64,000 bases of DNA from Caldilineaceae bacterium. GTDB lineage: Bacteria > Chloroflexota > Anaerolineae > Caldilineales > Caldilineaceae. Below, one piece after another: positions 51,236-59,595 of this stretch. Numbering within the stretch: position 1 is the first letter of the stretch; the number at the start of each line of letters is the position of its first letter. The notes beneath the pieces are model-generated. The model saw only the letters and a program-made list of their open reading frames with translations. It was not told the origin of the DNA and made no database searches. A program made the translations under genes and the position numbers. The stretch lies in the NCBI GenBank assembly GCA_026645575.1, contig JAPKMW010000010.1, forward strand, positions 1 to 64,000. Reading direction: 5' to 3'.

Positions 51236-52245
51236 GCCGGCAAGTAAAGCTGATTTTTTAGCGTACCCGGCGCGGGGGCGTTGGGGGTGGTGGTGGCAGT
51301 GGGTTGTGTAACCGGCGTGGCCGTGGCGGTGGGTTGGGTGATCGGTGTGGCACTGGTCGTGGGTTGTGGGGCCGGGTTGGGATGGCCTTCGGCGCCACAT
51401 TTGATCTCTTCGTGTAGACATTGTAGGCGGTTGACCAGAGCGGCGGGTTCCCAGGCGTTGAAGAAGTCGGCGTGGGCGGTGTAGCCGGCGCCGGAAGAGA
51501 GGCGTAGACCAGGGCCGCCATTGGTGACGTAGCGCAGCTTAAATTGTAGCGCCGGCACAGGTACGGGGTGGGTTGCCGGACAGGCGCCCGCTGCACTGTA
51601 GGCCATGTGGCTCTTGTGGTTGGCACTATCGAGATTAACGCCATCCCAACAGTCGGGGTAGTTGACCAACAGTTCTAATTTGGAGCCGGCGGGACAGGTG
51701 ACAAAATCGCCGGTGCTGGAGTCCGGCGCACCAAGACAACTCCATTTAATATGTTCGGCTTCTCCCGGGTTGGTCGCTTTGGCGTTGCCGGCAATGACCT
51801 TTAAGCCCAGCGGGTAGGGCTGGAGCGCCGCTGGATTGTTGACATGTACCAGATAGTAGAAGGTAGCTCGTTCCATGCCCACTTCAACGCCCTGCGCGTC
51901 ATAGAGGGTTGGAACCCAGTAGGAAGAACGATCCGTCACGGGATCACAGGTGGTGCCGCCAGCCAGCAGCGTCTCGATCGTCGAGTGCGCGCCCGCTGTA
52001 ATGTTGCCAAAGAAATCATGGCTGTGGGAGGCATGATGCTGCCCTGGCGCCACAATTGGGTCTTCGGGCAGGCGATGGCTAAAATCGCAAAAGGCGACAA
52101 ACTCGCCAATGAGCGGCACTGTGGGTGCATTCGTGCCAGATCCAACGTTGCCTGCCTGCCGCGCTTGGGCCGCAAGTGCGTGTGACCCTGGCAGCGTAAG
52201 CAGTGCAGCCAGGATAAGGAGCAGCGACAACTTGCTTGCTTTCAT
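51220..52245 (-). CDS. Secreted DUF1996 protein
   Basis: A 341-residue exported protein. Signal peptide at residues 1-26 (SLLLILAALLTLPGSHALA). The DUF1996 domain has EFVAFCDFSHRLPEDPIVAP, HHASHSHDFFGNITA (His-rich, possibly metal-binding), and PAGSKLELLVNYPDCWDGVN. A Thr/Pro linker follows and the protein ends NQLYLPAVQRQ, the tail pattern seen in two other secreted proteins of the window. ATG 52245 has AAGGAG upstream. The function is unknown; in fungi and actinobacteria the domain occurs in secreted, possibly wall-associated proteins. Part of the tail is encoded by a fold-back repeat. Confidence 0.87.
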   Translation of the reverse strand: MKASKLSLLLILAALLTLPGSHALAAQARQAGNVGSGTNAPTVPLIGEFVAFCDFSHRLPEDPIVAPGQHHASHSHDFFGNITAGAHSTIETLLAGGTTCDPVTDRSSYWVPTLYDAQGVEVGMERATFYYLVHVNNPAALQPYPLGLKVIAGNAKATNPGEAEHIKWSCLGAPDSSTGDFVTCPAGSKLELLVNYPDCWDGVNLDSANHKSHMAYSAAGACPATHPVPVPALQFKLRYVTNGGPGLRLSSGAGYTAHADFFNAWEPAALVNRLQCLHEEIKCGAEGHPNPAPQPTTSATPITQPTATATPVTQPTATTTPNAPAPGTLKNQLYLPAVQRQ

Positions 52246-52267
52246 GACCTTCTCCTTCTTCGTCTTT

Positions 52268-52327
52268 GCCCGCTCTCCGCCAGTCCGTGACCGGGAGACA
52301 CCGGTCACGGACTGGCGGAGAGCGGGC
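52268..52327. repeat. REP-like hairpin element R6
   Basis: A perfect 27-bp stem (52268-52294 with 52301-52327) with a 6-nt loop; the left arm begins GCCCGCTCTCCGCCAGTCCG and contains CCGTGACCGG. It lies between the divergent DUF1996 and MFS genes, only 22 bp from the DUF1996 start, so it is inside that gene's leader. Confidence 0.7.
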
Positions 52328-52422
52328 TTCGTAGTTATGGATGGTTTAGTATAGCATTATTTGGAACGGAATCGTCCTAACAGTTAGCTGTCGGAATTGT
52401 AGGCTGGATTGTGGGTAGAAGT

Positions 52423-53670
52423 ATGGTAAAGGGGTTAACCAGGCTGCCGGACTTAACGCAAGCGCAGTGGCGTCTGTTGGCGTTAGTGGCGCTGGCAGCT
52501 GGTTTCAGTTCGTACAGCCAGGCGATCTTGCCACTGGCGTTGCCCCAAATCCAGCGGGGCCTGGCGATCCCCACCGAGGAATTGGGCGAGATCAGTGCGA
52601 TCATCCGCCTGGGTGCCGTGCCGGCCTTTCTCTTTGCCCTTAGTGCGGATCGCTTTGGGCGGCGGCGGTTGCTGTTGCTGGCGATTATGGCCTATCTGCT
52701 GTTGACCGGCCTTACCGCCTTTGCCCCAACGCCCTTCTTTTTTATGCTTACCCAATTCGGGGTGCGTCTCTTTGCCGCGACGGCGGGGATTTTGGCTCAA
52801 GTGATGATCATCGAAGAATTTCCTGATGGGGCGCGTGGGTGGGGGATTGGCGCCTATAGCGCTCTGGCTTCGGTGGGGGGTGGCAGTGCTGCGTTGCTCT
52901 TTGCCTTTGTAGATATCCTGCCGCTGGGCTGGCGTGCGCTGTATCTGCTGGCATGGCCGGCGTTGTTGTTGGTCGGACTTTGGCGCATATATCTACCGGA
53001 GACAACCCGTTTTCAGCAAGCAGTCACTGCCCAAGCCACGGGGGCAAGGCGTCGCCAGTGGCTTGCCCCGCTGGCGCGTCTGGCGCAAAGCTATCCTGGG
53101 CGCTTTGTGGCGGTGGGCCTAGTTGTCTTGCTGTTCAATCTGGGCGGGGATGCGGCGCTCTTCTATGACCCCACTTATTTGCAACAGGCACATGGCTGGC
53201 AACCCTGGCAGATTGCTGCGCTCAACCTGGGCGCCGGCTTTATGGCATTGGTGGGCAGTGTCGTAGCCGGACGAGTTAGTGATCGAATTGGGCGCAAATG
53301 GACAACCGGCGCGTTTCTGTTGGGGATGCCCATCTTTATCATTGCCTACTACCAGGCCGACAGTTGGCGCTTGCCCCTCTTTTGGAGCGGTCTGCTCTTC
53401 ACCAGTATCGGCGCGTCTGTGACCCTGAGTGCGCTCGGTAGCGAACTCTTTCCGACTGCCTACCGCGCCACCGCCACTGGCGCGCTCTCGCTGATCGCTA
53501 CTCTCTGCGGCGCGGGTAGCCTGCTGGTGCATGGCGCGCTGGCCCAAGCCGTTGGCTCACCCTGGCTGGCGGTCACCTGGCTGGCGCTCCTGATCCTACC
53601 GGCTCCATTTTTTCTGTTAGCCGTGCCGGAGACAAACGGGCGTTCACTAGAGGAGATCGCGCCATCTTAG
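52423..53670 (+). CDS. Major facilitator superfamily transporter
   Basis: A 415-residue secondary transporter with 12 predicted helices. The loop 2-3 motif is ALSADRFGRRRLLLL and the equivalent second-half motif is GRVSDRIGRKWTTGA; both match sugar-porter/metabolite-proton-symporter types, as does the C-terminal VPETNGRSLEEI. The central loop is short. The substrate is probably a sugar or aromatic/organic acid. ATG 52423 is chosen; the GTG at 52411 is an alternative. It is transcribed away from the DUF1996 gene. Confidence 0.9.
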   Translation: MVKGLTRLPDLTQAQWRLLALVALAAGFSSYSQAILPLALPQIQRGLAIPTEELGEISAIIRLGAVPAFLFALSADRFGRRRLLLLAIMAYLLLTGLTAFAPTPFFFMLTQFGVRLFAATAGILAQVMIIEEFPDGARGWGIGAYSALASVGGGSAALLFAFVDILPLGWRALYLLAWPALLLVGLWRIYLPETTRFQQAVTAQATGARRRQWLAPLARLAQSYPGRFVAVGLVVLLFNLGGDAALFYDPTYLQQAHGWQPWQIAALNLGAGFMALVGSVVAGRVSDRIGRKWTTGAFLLGMPIFIIAYYQADSWRLPLFWSGLLFTSIGASVTLSALGSELFPTAYRATATGALSLIATLCGAGSLLVHGALAQAVGSPWLAVTWLALLILPAPFFLLAVPETNGRSLEEIAPS

Positions 53671-53677
53671 GCCATTC

Positions 53678-53768
53678 GTAACTACTAACCCCGCTCTGAG
53701 CCAGTCCGTGACTGGCGATTGGGCCGCCAGTCACGGACTGGCTCAGAGCAGGAGGGCTTGGTAGTTAC
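53678..53768. repeat. REP-like hairpin element R7 (long form with termini)
   Basis: Termini GTAACTACTAACC (53678-53690) and GGCTTGGTAGTTAC (53755-53768) enclose a perfect 24-bp stem (53693-53716 with 53726-53749) that begins GCTCTGAGCCAGTCCGTGAC. It starts 8 bp after the MFS stop. About 130 bp without a gene follow before the terminator at 53901. Confidence 0.75.
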
Positions 53769-53900
53769 AGCCATTCCAAGCAACCAATTGCCCATTTCCC
53801 TCGGATGTAATCCGCTGCTAACAGCGAGAAGTGGCCTCAGCCACTGGGGATTCAGATTTTTGGATCGGCCTTAGTGGTTGAGGTATTTGCGGTGGCTGTT

Positions 53901-53955
53901 CAAAATAAAAAATCTGCGTACTCTTTGTCGGCCTAGACAGCCAAGAGTACGCAGA
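53901..53955 (-). terminator. Rho-independent terminator of the small Lys-rich gene
   Basis: TCTGCGTACTCTT (53913-53925) and AAGAGTACGCAGA (53943-53955) form a perfect 13-bp stem. On the minus strand it is followed by an ATTTTTTATTTTG run (53912-53901). It is 7 bp beyond the stop codon of the small gene, supporting that gene as real. Confidence 0.85.
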
Positions 53956-53962
53956 AGGTGCG

Positions 53963-54070
53963 TTACTTACTCTTCTCTTTTTCCTGCTTCTGCTTGCGCT
54001 TTTCTTTGAGGGTAAGCTTGGGCTTTTTCTTTTGATCCTTCCCTTTACCCTTTTCATCCTTGTTCGCCAT
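53963..54070 (-). CDS. 35-residue Lys-rich small protein
   Basis: A short gene with full expression signals: ATG at 54070 preceded by AGGAGA 8 nt upstream, 35 codons, TAA at 53963, and a strong terminator just after. The protein begins MANKDEKGKGKDQKKKPKLT and ends EKSK; nearly half the residues are lysine and there is no hydrophobic core, so it should be disordered and very basic. It may bind nucleic acid or ribosomes, or stabilise a partner. I know of no assigned function. It stands alone between the MFS and phosphatase genes. Confidence 0.75.
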   Translation of the reverse strand: MANKDEKGKGKDQKKKPKLTLKEKRKQKQEKEKSK

Positions 54071-54182
54071 AATCCGTTTCTCCTGAAATGAATAGTTAAT
54101 GGTACCGTCCAAAAATTATACACTAAAATCAACGTGCTAAAAATTGGCGGTTGGCTATTTTTGTCTTTTGCCGACGAGATCC

Positions 54183-54617
54183 TTATTTGGTAAGCTGATC
54201 CAGCAGCGCCAACACCTGCGTCTCGATACGCGCGAGGGCATCGGTGGCGGTTAGGAGATGCAGATCAGCGACTTCCCAATAGTGAATGCGTTCTCTCCAT
54301 CCTGGCAGGCGTTCTTCGACATAGCGCTGGTGTTCGGTGCGGTCCAGCGCGATCACCAGTGTCGCCGCTTGTAGATCCGCTTCGGTCACCTGTGCGGGCA
54401 AGCGATGGGTTGCCTCAATCTTAACCCCACGTTCCTGCAAACCCGCCACCGTATAACGCGAGATCGGGCCAACATTATTCACGCCCAATTCCAACGCCAA
54501 CGCTCGCGAATCCGCCACCCAAGCCAGCCGGCGTTGCGCTGCTTGATGATTAAAAAATAACTCAGCAAAGCGACTACGATAATAGTTGCCCGTACACAAA
54601 AACAAAACCCTTTTCAT
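54183..54617 (-). CDS. Low-molecular-weight protein tyrosine phosphatase-like protein
   Basis: A 144-residue protein with the CX5R phosphatase loop near the N-terminus (VLFLCTGNYYRSRFAE, Cys8 to Arg14). The general acid Asp region of typical enzymes (DPY/DPF) is not obvious near residues 110-120, where WEVADLHL is found, so the specificity may differ: arsenate reductase-like or a phosphatase with another acid. ATG 54617 gives the normal short N-terminus. It is downstream of the enolase-family gene in the same direction, separated by a short block of repeat words. Confidence 0.82.
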   Translation of the reverse strand: MKRVLFLCTGNYYRSRFAELFFNHQAAQRRLAWVADSRALALELGVNNVGPISRYTVAGLQERGVKIEATHRLPAQVTEADLQAATLVIALDRTEHQRYVEERLPGWRERIHYWEVADLHLLTATDALARIETQVLALLDQLTK

Positions 54618-54625
54618 ACCCACGT

Positions 54626-54671
54626 TTCATTTCCCTCTCTACCTGTTCCCCTGCCTACCTGTCCTGTCTTC
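54626..54671. repeat. Half of a fold-back word repeat
   Basis: The words CTACCTGTTCCCCTGCCTAC and CTGTCCTGTCTTC resemble one arm of the block at 12075-12201. The complementary arm is missing, so this is either a decayed or half element. It fills the gap between the phosphatase start and the stop codon of the enolase-family gene upstream of it on the minus strand. Confidence 0.45.
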
Positions 54672-54674
54672 AAC

Positions 54675-55871
54675 TCACCCGCGCAATGTACTCCACGGCT
54701 GCTTCATAATTTCCCGCAAGCCGTCTTCATCCAATTCAATCCCCAACCCTGGCGCTTGCGACACCGCAACACAGCCCTCCTCATCAAGGACGAATGGGTT
54801 TTTCAAATAGCCTTTGCCGATGTAAGTTTGGCCGTTTTCGCGCCAGTCGTTGACCTCGTTATGTTCCTGCACCAGGAAGTTGGGTAGGGTGGCATCTAGT
54901 GCAATCGACGCCGCCAGCGCCACGGGGCTGAGTGGTGCATGAAGGGCAACCTTCGCATAGGCAGCCTCAGCAATCGCCGCGATCTTCTTACATTCGGTAA
55001 TGCCGCCGGCGTGGGCCAGGTCGGGTTGCACCACGGCCAGCGACCCCTTGCGCAGCGCATCAAAAAAGATCCACTTGCCCATCCACCGTTCCCCGGCGGC
55101 AATGGGGGCGCGGGTGGTCTGGGCGATCTGATCCAGCACATCGACCCGCTCCACCGGCATTGGCTCTTCAATAAAGAGGGGACGTAGCGGTTCCAGCGCC
55201 GCAATCATCTGCATGGCAATGCGTGGGTGGGGGTTGTGGATGTCCACCGCCACATCGACGCCGGGGCCGGCTGCCTCTTTAATCGCCGCAAAAATCTCTG
55301 CCCAACGATCCACTTTTGCCGTAGCCTCCAAACCTTCGCCGGGGCCAAAGTGCGCTTTCAAGGCGCGAAAGCCCCACTCCTGCACCACGATCCGAGCATA
55401 TTCTGCCCATGCCTGGGGATCGTCGCTGCGGCGTTTGGTGGGGGATTGGGTGGCATAACCGGCGCGATAGGGTTGCCCTGGCTCAACCGTGTGGGGCTGA
55501 CCACTGCCAGTGGCGCGATACATGCGCACCCGGTCGCGACAGGCGCCACCCAACATCTGGTGTAACGGCAAGCCCGCCGCCTTGCCGGCAATATCCCAAA
55601 GCGCCATGTCGATGCCACTGAGCGCGCTCATCGTCACCGGCCCGCCTTTGTAGCCGAGGCCGGCGTTGTACATGGCGTCCCAAAGCGCTTCGATCTGCCG
55701 GGGATCTTTGCCCAATAGCACTGGCTCCAGCCGGTGAACCTCGGCAATGACGGCTTCGGGATGGTTCTCCAAAAAGGGTTCGCCAATACCTACAATATCG
55801 GCATCGGTGTGAACAAAGAGCCAAACCCAACTGGGCGGCACTTTTTTGATTTCAAACTTGGTGATTTTCAT
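54675..55871 (-). CDS. Enolase-superfamily sugar acid dehydratase (galactonate dehydratase-like)
   Basis: A 398-residue mandelate racemase/muconate lactonising-type enzyme that probably removes water from an aldonic acid. The N-terminal capping domain MKITKFEIKKVPPSWVWLFV resembles DgoD. Metal ligands are Asp in DVAVDIHNP, Glu in LFIEEPMPVE and Glu in PIAAGERWMG; catalytic His are in DIHNPHP and VALHAPLSPVALA. The form LHAPLSP and NEVNDW are DgoD-like. ATG 55871 is chosen. Dehydration of galactonate or a related sugar acid fits the sugar-using lifestyle seen elsewhere in the window; the true substrate is not known. Confidence 0.87.
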   Translation of the reverse strand: MKITKFEIKKVPPSWVWLFVHTDADIVGIGEPFLENHPEAVIAEVHRLEPVLLGKDPRQIEALWDAMYNAGLGYKGGPVTMSALSGIDMALWDIAGKAAGLPLHQMLGGACRDRVRMYRATGSGQPHTVEPGQPYRAGYATQSPTKRRSDDPQAWAEYARIVVQEWGFRALKAHFGPGEGLEATAKVDRWAEIFAAIKEAAGPGVDVAVDIHNPHPRIAMQMIAALEPLRPLFIEEPMPVERVDVLDQIAQTTRAPIAAGERWMGKWIFFDALRKGSLAVVQPDLAHAGGITECKKIAAIAEAAYAKVALHAPLSPVALAASIALDATLPNFLVQEHNEVNDWRENGQTYIGKGYLKNPFVLDEEGCVAVSQAPGLGIELDEDGLREIMKQPWSTLRG

Positions 55872-55934
55872 AGTAAAATCCGTTTGTGATTTAGCCGTTG
55901 GTTGAGGCATAGAACAAGGTTTAGCCGCCTGTCT

Positions 55935-57095
55935 TTATGTGCTTTTGTCCACCTGTTTGCCGCCCTGGATGGCAGGCAGCGCCGCCGCAGGGATAAACCT
56001 TTGGGTGACGGCATGTTCAGCAGCAGCGACGGTGTCGGCAACGCGCAACATGGGTACGTTATCTTTTCCTACCTCTTGAATGATGGCATCAATTTCCACA
56101 TCACGCTGATCCAGCGAGACATCGCGGATATAGACGGCGACAATCCGCTTGGGAAACTGTCGGATGACTTCGCGGTAGATCTCCGGGTCTTCTTGTCCAC
56201 TATCGCCAATGAGGATAAAGGGTAGGTGGGGGTAAACACTCAGCAGATGCGCAACCTGGGCTAATTTGTGGCTATGGTGACCTGTCGCATGGATCATCTC
56301 GCGGCTGAAGCCGAGATCGCGCAGAAAAAGTGGCCCAGCCGGGATGCCCTGAAAGTCAAGAAAATCAACCAGCAGATCGTACAAATTCCAAGGGCTGCTG
56401 GAAACATAAAAGATCGGGTTCTGGGCGGTGCGCTTAGGTCCCGCTTGTAGGGCCTGGTAAAATTGTGCAACGCCGGCAAAGGGGAGGCGTGTACGGGCAT
56501 TCTGCAAAAAGGTCATGCGCGCTGTCTGCACCAGGCTGGCGACATTGGTCTGTAACACGGTGTCATCGAGATCGCTAATGATGCCAAAATCACTATTGGT
56601 TGGCGGCACGATGACCCTGGTGGTGGTTTGGGCCAAGGGTGGCTGGTCAATGGCCGCTGCTTCGGAGGTGGCCGGCGCCAACAAGGCCAACGCCACCTCC
56701 ATCCAGACGGAGCGCGGCAGGACATCCGGCGCCTGCAACGGCGGGGTTGGCTGCAACGCCGCCGCAAAGTATCCTTCTCGGTCGGCGGTCACTTGTACAC
56801 TGGTCTGGCCAATTCGGGCTTGCACCCGTGCATAGGGAATCTCGTCTGTTTCAAAACGGCGATAGGTGGCGGCTAGATTATCCCAAAGGTTGTCGTTAGC
56901 GTCGGCTGGCCGAAGCTTTTCCCCGGCCAAAACGCGCCCCCGTACATAAAGCACGTCGGCTGTACCATAGCCGAGGTAAGGCTGAATGTAGAGCGGATCA
57001 GCGCCAAAGCCGCGCTGCAGCCGTTCCAGCAGCCACGCTGCCGGGTCATCGACCTTCTCTGTTAGCTCGCCGAATCGTTGATGCCAACGCGTCAT
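55935..57095 (-). CDS. App1/DUF2183 family phosphatase
   Basis: A 386-residue protein with the catalytic domain of yeast phosphatidate phosphatase App1 (DUF2183). The catalytic DxDxT motif is seen in IISDLDDTVLQTN (about residues 172-184); further elements are NPIFYVSSSPWNLYDLLVDF, PAGPLFLRDLGFSREMIHAT and LPFILIGDSGQEDPEIYREV. The N-terminal 140 residues are a separate beta-rich domain (VLYVRGRVLAGEKLRPADAN). No signal peptide is evident. It probably dephosphorylates a lipid or sugar phosphate. The start is ATG 57095. Confidence 0.87.
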   Translation of the reverse strand: MTRWHQRFGELTEKVDDPAAWLLERLQRGFGADPLYIQPYLGYGTADVLYVRGRVLAGEKLRPADANDNLWDNLAATYRRFETDEIPYARVQARIGQTSVQVTADREGYFAAALQPTPPLQAPDVLPRSVWMEVALALLAPATSEAAAIDQPPLAQTTTRVIVPPTNSDFGIISDLDDTVLQTNVASLVQTARMTFLQNARTRLPFAGVAQFYQALQAGPKRTAQNPIFYVSSSPWNLYDLLVDFLDFQGIPAGPLFLRDLGFSREMIHATGHHSHKLAQVAHLLSVYPHLPFILIGDSGQEDPEIYREVIRQFPKRIVAVYIRDVSLDQRDVEIDAIIQEVGKDNVPMLRVADTVAAAEHAVTQRFIPAAALPAIQGGKQVDKST

Positions 57096-57169
57096 AGCGT
57101 CCCTCTGTTTCTACAAAAGTCAGGACTATGCTACCGGATTGCCTGTGAAATTGCAAATGACATTGGTTG

Positions 57170-57252
57170 CAGGGTGCGTACCACATTGGGGGAATTGCGC
57201 CGGGCGGTTTAGATAGCCCTAGCTGCAATCCCCAAAAAGGGGACGCACCCTG
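57170..57252. repeat. Nested inverted repeat upstream of the ABC export operon
   Basis: The outer arms are CAGGGTGCGT (57170-57179) and ACGCACCCTG (57243-57252); inside them TTGGGGGAATTGC pairs with GCAATCCCCAA, leaving a central GGGCGGTTTAGATAGCCC loop. The rest of the 309-bp gap between the App1-like gene and the divergent ABC operon holds only AT-rich promoter-like DNA. The structure could be an operator, a leader RNA fold or a decayed MITE. Confidence 0.55.
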
Positions 57253-57404
57253 GTTGCTGTATAGAATAGCTGCAAGCTTATCAGGAGTGCGGCGTTGCAG
57301 GATTTCTCTTTTGTAACAAAGCACACCCCAAAAACTAGATGGATCGTTTTATACTACTGCTACGATTGTCCTGTGCAAGAACGATACATTATCGATAAAA
57401 ACCC

Positions 57405-58364
57405 ATGTCGCAACCAACGCCGGCCCTGGAAGTTCGTCATCTCGCCAAACGCTATGCCAATGTGCAGGCGGTCAATGATCTCTCCTTCGCCGTGATGCCC
57501 GGCGAGATTTTTGGTCTACTTGGCCCCAATGGCGCCGGCAAAACGACCACCATTCGCATGATCCTCGACATTATCAAACCGACCGCCGGCGAAATTCAGA
57601 TCCTCGGCGGCGCCATGAGCGAAGCGACCAAAGCGCGCATTGGCTACCTCCCCGAAGAACGGGGCCTCTATGAGGATATGACGCTACTCGACACCATTCT
57701 CTATCTCGGCCAACTCAAAGGGTTGCGTCGCAAAACGGCGCGCACACGGGCGGAAGCCTATCTGCGCCAGGTGAATCTCTGGGAGGCCCGCACCCGCAAA
57801 ATCGGCGCGTTGAGCCGGGGCATGAATCAGAAGGCGCAATTTGTGGCGGCCACGCTCCATGAACCGGCGTTGCTGATTGTCGATGAGCCGTTCAGCGGCC
57901 TTGACCCGGTCAACACGCGGTTGATTAAAGCCCTGCTCAACGAGATGCGCGCTCGTGGGACCGCCATCATTATGAGCGCCCACCAGATGCACCAGGTGGA
58001 GGAAATGTGCGAACGCATTCTGCTCATCGACCGGGGGCGGGCGGTGCTTTATGGCCCGCTCCAAACCATTCGTCGGCGTTTTGCCGCTAATGCGGTCGCG
58101 GTTGAACTGCGCGGTGAACTGCCGCACCTGCCGGGCGTCGAGCAGGTGACGCAACAAAATGGCGCCTATCGGCTGTTGCTGCAAGAGGGCGTCGCACCGG
58201 AGACGCTGCTCAAAACGCTGGTCAACCTACCGGACGTAACGGTAGAACGCTTTGAACGGATCGAACCCTCGCTCGATGAAATCTTTGTCCAGGTCGTGGG
58301 ACGCCCTGTCAGCGCCGAGGAACTGGGGCGTACCGACGCCGGCGTACCGGCGGAGACGCCATGA
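57405..58364 (+). CDS. ABC-2 exporter ATP-binding protein (NatA-like)
   Basis: A 319-residue ATPase that powers the two membrane proteins encoded next. Walker A is GLLGPNGAGKTTTIRM (about residues 38-53), the Q-loop region has GYLPEERGLYEDMTLLDTIL, the signature is LSRGMNQKAQFVAATLHEP (a variant of LSGGQ), Walker B is LLIVDEPFSGLDPVN and the H-loop is SAHQMHQVEEMCER. The C-terminal DUF4162-type extension (residues 225-300) is that of drug/sodium exporters. ATG 57405 lacks a clear ribosome-binding site. The end overlaps the next gene by 4 bp, so the operon is translationally coupled. Confidence 0.93.
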   Translation: MSQPTPALEVRHLAKRYANVQAVNDLSFAVMPGEIFGLLGPNGAGKTTTIRMILDIIKPTAGEIQILGGAMSEATKARIGYLPEERGLYEDMTLLDTILYLGQLKGLRRKTARTRAEAYLRQVNLWEARTRKIGALSRGMNQKAQFVAATLHEPALLIVDEPFSGLDPVNTRLIKALLNEMRARGTAIIMSAHQMHQVEEMCERILLIDRGRAVLYGPLQTIRRRFAANAVAVELRGELPHLPGVEQVTQQNGAYRLLLQEGVAPETLLKTLVNLPDVTVERFERIEPSLDEIFVQVVGRPVSAEELGRTDAGVPAETP

Positions 58365-59575
58365 GGAAGATCTGGTTGGTGGCGCAATCCACCTATCGCC
58401 GGCGGGTCTGGTCGGGCGGGTTTCTGGGCTTGACCTTGGGGTTGCCGCTGCTCATGGTGATTGCCGGCGCCGTGCCCTTTTGGCTTGCCACTCGCCCCCA
58501 GGCCATAGCTGCCATCGGCGTTGTTGACCAGACCGGCGCGCTGGGGGCGCTTACGACGACAGAAGCGGCAGATCCGGTGAGCGAAGGCCGCCTGACGCTG
58601 GTCGCCTTTGCCGATGTCGCCGCAGCCACCGACGCACACCAACGTGGCGCGATTGCCGGCTTTCTGGTGATACCGCCGGGCTATTTTACCGGTGAGCAAC
58701 CCAGTTTCTACGGGACAACGGCGCTGAATGCCGCCCAGCGCACTCAACTGGCGGAACGGCTGCGCCGCGTCCAGTTGCCGGCGCCCCAGCCGTGGCTCCC
58801 GGCGCGCCTGACAGAACCGACGGTCGTCACCTACGTCGATGTGGCGCACGGGGTGCGCGTGGCACAAGGCGCACCGCTCTTGCTCCGCGCCTTTCTGCCC
58901 AGTGTGCTGGCGCTTGGCTTTGCCCTGATCGTCTTCACCGGCGCCGGCCAGATGGGGGCGGCGATGGTGCGGGAGAAGGAACAGCGCGCGCTGGAGATGG
59001 TTCTCACTTCCCTCTCGATTCGGGCGTTGGTGGCGGGCAAAGTGCTGGGCATGGCGCTGCTCAGTCTGACCCAGATTGGCGTGTGGTTGCTGGGCGCAAT
59101 CCTGGCGCTGACATTAGCGTTCTCCGGCGCCAATGGCTTGCCGCCGTTGAGCATTCCGTGGGGTGCGCTGGGGTGGGCGCTGTTGCTCTGTGGGCCGGCC
59201 TATCTTCTCTACGCAATGTTGAGCGCCGGTCTGGGGATCATTGCCGGCGACAGCCAGCAGGCGCAACAATTGGCCGGGATGTTGGGCTTTTTTGCGCTGG
59301 CCCCCTTTTGGCTGCTGGGGCTGTTGGTCAATGAACCAGATGGTACGCTGGCGGTGGCGCTGACCTTGTTTCCGCTTACGGCGCCTATGTTCAGCCTGGT
59401 GCGCCTATCGCTGACCACGGTGCCACTCTGGCAACTAGTGACGGCGCTGCTGCTGTTGGTGGGCAGCCTCTTCCTTGCCACCTGGGCAGTGGCGCGCCTC
59501 TTTCGCACTGTCATGTTGCTCTATGGGCAACGGATCCGTTTGAGCGCCGTATGGCAGGCGTTGCGCACGCCATAG
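58361..59575 (+). CDS. ABC-2 type permease (NatB-like), first of two
   Basis: A 404-residue membrane subunit with one N-terminal helix (GLTLGLPLLMVIAGAVPFWL), a large extracytoplasmic domain (residues 45-175) and a C-terminal bundle of about five helices. The cytoplasmic ABC-2 motif MGAAMVREKEQRALEMVLTS (about residues 203-222) and SIRALVAGKVLGMALLSLTQ contact the ATPase. It overlaps the ATPase gene by 4 bp and is followed after 20 bp by a paralogous permease, so the exporter is probably a heterodimer. The cargo is unknown. Confidence 0.9.
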   Translation: MRKIWLVAQSTYRRRVWSGGFLGLTLGLPLLMVIAGAVPFWLATRPQAIAAIGVVDQTGALGALTTTEAADPVSEGRLTLVAFADVAAATDAHQRGAIAGFLVIPPGYFTGEQPSFYGTTALNAAQRTQLAERLRRVQLPAPQPWLPARLTEPTVVTYVDVAHGVRVAQGAPLLLRAFLPSVLALGFALIVFTGAGQMGAAMVREKEQRALEMVLTSLSIRALVAGKVLGMALLSLTQIGVWLLGAILALTLAFSGANGLPPLSIPWGALGWALLLCGPAYLLYAMLSAGLGIIAGDSQQAQQLAGMLGFFALAPFWLLGLLVNEPDGTLAVALTLFPLTAPMFSLVRLSLTTVPLWQLVTALLLLVGSLFLATWAVARLFRTVMLLYGQRIRLSAVWQALRTP

Positions 59576-59595
59576 GCATTTCAGGAGCGCTGACG

